Assembly (NCBI GenBank): GCA_033344775.1
Contig: JAWPMT010000004.1
Location: 744,001-808,000 of the forward strand
Source of the DNA: Cytophagales bacterium
GTDB lineage: Bacteria; Bacteroidota; Bacteroidia; Cytophagales; Cyclobacteriaceae
Length of the DNA stretch: 64,000 nucleotides
Reading direction: 5' to 3'
This document shows positions 61,574-64,000 of the stretch, piece after piece; position 1 is the stretch's first letter, and every line of letters starts with the position of its first letter. A model generated the notes under the pieces. It was not told where the DNA came from. It worked only from the letters and a program-made list of their open reading frames with translations, and did not search any database. Both the position numbers and the translations under genes were made by a program.

Positions 61574-62800
61574 TCACTCCTTCGTCAATTTCTCCAATTG
61601 CTCCATGACTTTAATCATTTGTGATTGAAGATCTTGTACTTCCTTATCTTTTTCGATCAAATGCAACGTCAATTCTTCCACCTTCTGTAGCAGCAGAAAA
61701 TTCATCTCTTTCAATGCTAATCCTTCTTCAGCCATTTCTACTGCGGACGGAACCTCAGGAAGGTGTTTGTTGGCTTTGATAAATTGTTCTGTTTCTGCTA
61801 ACGAACGCAGGTCATAGTCTTCTTCAAAGACAAAATCTGGAACACCGTTGATATCAATATCTTCCAGAATGATCTCTTCCGCATTGATCTTACCATCTAC
61901 TGATAGTTTCTCTGAAGGTGATGACGTTCCGATACCAACTTTCCCATCGGTTGAAACCCGGAAATATTCTGCTCCTGAATGATGAAGTCTGTAACTGCCT
62001 TGATAGTTGTCGACGTGCCAATCATTGTAACCAGATGGTCCTTCCAGATAAATTTCGCCGCCTTCACTTGCTGTGGATGCTTCAGAAATTAGATTTCCGG
62101 CTCTTACATCTCCAATGACATGAAGCTTGGTGGTAGGTTGTGCGGTGCCAATACCCACATCACCGGCCCCGGTTATTCGAATGCGTTCTTCAAATCCGGC
62201 ATCACTCCCAGAAGTGTGTAATCTAGTCTTAAACGACAACCCGCCACGCCAGGTACTGTTAGCACCTCCACGTTCGTCTACACCAATAATCTTTGCCAAT
62301 CCGATAGTAGAAGCAAACTCAATGGCAGGACCGGTGGTTCCTTTGAATTCCGATCCTTCGTTGCGCAAAATCAACATCGGAGCTGTGCCCAGGTCTTCAG
62401 GTTTCCTTAATTCCAAAAGCGATAAAGGCTGACTGGTACCAATCCCAATATTTCCATCAGCAGTAATTCTCATGCGCTCATAGAAACCTGCGTCACTACC
62501 GAGGGTGTGAACACGTGTCTTGAAAATCAAACCACCTCTGTATGTACTATTGCTACTACCACGCTGGTCATAACCCATGATTTTAGCCAATCCAATCGAC
62601 GTAGAAAACTCGATACCTGGCCCCCAATTATTTCCTAAATCTGCACCTGGATTCCTAAGTGATAAGATGGGAGAACTCCCTAAGTCCGGATTGACGAGCA
62701 GATCCATTTTATTCCCGCTGGTATCGACATTTATTTGACTGAAACCTGAAAAGACCAGCAGCCCCATGGTCATGGTCAAGAAAATTACTTTAGTTCTCAT
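61574..62800 (-). CDS. Tail-fibre-domain protein, first gene of the fibre/RHS locus
   Basis: A 408-residue protein with a signal peptide (MRTKVIFLTMTMGLLVFSGFSQ). Two related units (GIEFSTSIGLAKIMGYDQRG / AIEFASTIGLAKIIGVDERG; ERMRITADGNIGIGT / ERIRITGAGDVGIGT) are followed by the C-terminal module shared with the next two genes (VDGKINAEEIILEDIDINGV, FIKANKHLPEVPSAVEMAEE, LLLQKVEELTLHLI). It is the first gene of the minus-strand locus that ends at 51636. Probably a surface fibre. Confidence 0.82.
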   Translation of the reverse strand: MRTKVIFLTMTMGLLVFSGFSQINVDTSGNKMDLLVNPDLGSSPILSLRNPGADLGNNWGPGIEFSTSIGLAKIMGYDQRGSSNSTYRGGLIFKTRVHTLGSDAGFYERMRITADGNIGIGTSQPLSLLELRKPEDLGTAPMLILRNEGSEFKGTTGPAIEFASTIGLAKIIGVDERGGANSTWRGGLSFKTRLHTSGSDAGFEERIRITGAGDVGIGTAQPTTKLHVIGDVRAGNLISEASTASEGGEIYLEGPSGYNDWHVDNYQGSYRLHHSGAEYFRVSTDGKVGIGTSSPSEKLSVDGKINAEEIILEDIDINGVPDFVFEEDYDLRSLAETEQFIKANKHLPEVPSAVEMAEEGLALKEMNFLLLQKVEELTLHLIEKDKEVQDLQSQMIKVMEQLEKLTKE

Positions 62801-63004
62801 ATTGTTTTCATTTATTCCTTAGTCATTGTCCAATTCAGCTTGTAACTATCGAAATCTTCACCATATCCAGATTTCTACGAATACGAAATCATACAAATCA
62901 TTCGAGGTTCCAATACAAGCATGTTCCGTTACATCACCTAAAATGATAGGCTATTGGATGAAATGGAGTGTTTATTTAATTGCCTGGTTTTGCTTAGCTA
63001 TTCT

Positions 63005-63056
63005 AAGAGACATTCAAATGAACTGTCGTTGTTTAAATGTTCATTTGAACTCTCTT
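63005..63056. promoter_or_regulatory. Long inverted repeat upstream of the fibre/RHS locus
   Basis: AAGAGA, then TTCAAATGAAC (63013-63023), pairs with GTTCATTTGAA (63039-63049) and TCTCTT: 17 paired bases with a small inner gap and a 15-base loop. It lies about 200 bases before the first fibre gene start, in the 489-base gap 62801-63289, which otherwise holds no gene. It could be an operator, a cruciform or the end of a short transcript. Confidence 0.5.
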
Positions 63057-63289
63057 AAAACAAATGTATAATAAAAGTTTCATCTCGAAAAGTAACATGC
63101 CCACAATGAACGATCGTTACTTTTTCAAGGATAGAAGTATTCTTTTAAAAGACGAATGGTACCTACGATTATGAAAATGGACCATACAAACTTTATGATC
63201 CGATCAGGTTCATTGAATCCGTCGCACTTTGGCATATTTCTACAGGCTTTCTTCCTTAGGGGAAGTCGCTAGTTGACAGTTGTATTTAC

Positions 63290-64000
63290 TTAGCCTTTCA
63301 ATGCTACTTCCGTAGCACTAATGATCTTCTTCATTTCTTCCTCGCCAATGGCCGTAGAAATGAACAACGCTTCGTATTGAGAGGGGGCCAAATACACTCC
63401 TTGCTCCAACATGGACCGGAAGTACTTTCCAAACCGCTCAGTATCTGTGCTTTTCGCTGATTCAAAATCAATCACTTTCTGATCGGTAAAGAACAGGGTA
63501 TACATACTACCGATGTGATTGGTCGTATAAGGCAAACTGTATTGCTTCAAAATAGCTTCGATTCCCGAAACAATTTTGCCTGTAATCTCATCTAATTGGG
63601 TGTAAATGGAGGTGTCCTCATTGAGTGTAGACAAGATGGCCAAACCGGCGGCCATGGCTACTGGATTTCCAGAAAGTGTTCCTGCCTGATAAACCGGACC
63701 TGCTGGTGAAACGTAATCCATGATCTCCTTCTTGCCTCCGTAAGCTCCTACAGGCAAGCCTCCGCCGATGATCTTTCCCAGAGTTGTCATGTCGGGAATC
63801 ACTCCTAGTCTTTCCTGAGCGCCGCCTTTTGACAAACGAAATCCAGTCATGACTTCATCAAAAATGAGCACGATCCCTTCCTTCGTACATAGCTCACGCA
63901 AACCTTCCAAAAATCCGGGTTCTGGCAATACGCATCCCATGTTACCTCCTACCGGCTCCACGATGATTGCGGCCACTTCATCTTTGTTATTAGCCACAAG
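63290..64000 (-). CDS. hemL: Glutamate-1-semialdehyde 2,1-aminomutase, partial (5' end outside window)
   Basis: The frame is open to the right edge, so the N-terminus is missing; about 236 residues of the C-terminal half are seen. VAAIIVEPVGGNMGCV, VLIFDEVMTGFRLSKGGAQ and TLGKIIGGGLPVGAYGG (with the PLP-binding Lys) are the family signatures, followed by YQAGTLSGNPVAMAAGLAIL. The enzyme makes 5-aminolevulinate for haem synthesis. The call is firm. Confidence 0.95.
   Translation of the reverse strand, partial: LVANNKDEVAAIIVEPVGGNMGCVLPEPGFLEGLRELCTKEGIVLIFDEVMTGFRLSKGGAQERLGVIPDMTTLGKIIGGGLPVGAYGGKKEIMDYVSPAGPVYQAGTLSGNPVAMAAGLAILSTLNEDTSIYTQLDEITGKIVSGIEAILKQYSLPYTTNHIGSMYTLFFTDQKVIDFESAKSTDTERFGKYFRSMLEQGVYLAPSQYEALFISTAIGEEEMKKIISATEVALKG

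Noticed and set aside
58791-62800. Tail-fibre genes as part of a prophage
   Set aside because: No capsid, terminase, portal or lysis genes are present; each protein has a signal peptide, so they look like cellular surface proteins.

Overview
The window looks like chromosomal DNA from a marine or soil Bacteroidota, probably of the order Cytophagales. This is inferred from family content: several DUF families typical of the phylum (DUF6265, DUF4252, DUF3822, DUF4905, DUF3667), three ECF sigma modules, a gluconate-dehydrogenase-like GMC cluster, secreted YD/RHS proteins with a DUF6443-type N-terminus, and GIGT-repeat tail-fibre-domain proteins. No rRNA or tRNA gene was recognised.

Layout. 1-8128: a partial M14 carboxypeptidase, a broken WD40 gene, a DUF6265 protein, a DODA-type dioxygenase, AraC and MarR regulators, a membrane protein and a sarcosine/N-methyltryptophan oxidase. 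8567-12524: a chemoreceptor overlapping the first of two tandem periplasmic solute-binding proteins, with no permease. 12820-18518: a CDGSH protein and a reverse-strand cluster (methyltransferase-like membrane protein, GMC oxidoreductase, gluconate dehydrogenase subunit 3, sugar isomerase/epimerase, pentapeptide membrane protein). 18661-26146: two ECF sigma modules, the second leading into two DUF4252 proteins and an ABC exporter. 26455-42266: mostly housekeeping (LysE exporter with a GH3 enzyme, YggS, CoaD, PyrE, NfeD, KdsB, Nudix, LysM) and a third ECF module whose putative anti-sigma partner ends in a YCII-like domain.

42413-62800 is the accessory region. It starts with a frameshifted REP-associated transposase between two perfect hairpins. 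Next comes an orphan RHS tip with a putative lipoprotein immunity gene, a repeat cluster, an unknown gene, about 1 kb of stem-rich non-coding DNA and a small gene. A mobile-element-like module follows: two overlapping tyrosine recombinases, an AAA-type ATPase, and a divergent XRE regulator with a membrane protein. The last part is a reverse-strand locus that runs, in transcription order, through three tail-fibre-domain proteins, two large RHS proteins and a membrane-anchored putative immunity protein. The main RHS C-terminus resembles polymorphic toxin type 44, and the orphan tip looks like a diverged relative of it. Both toxin/immunity pairs are joined by an ATGA stop/start overlap. The window ends in a partial hemL.

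The most interesting hypothesis is that the main toxin locus, the orphan tip, the recombinases and the structured non-coding DNA form one diversifying toxin system. Their proximity is seen directly. The functional link is inference.
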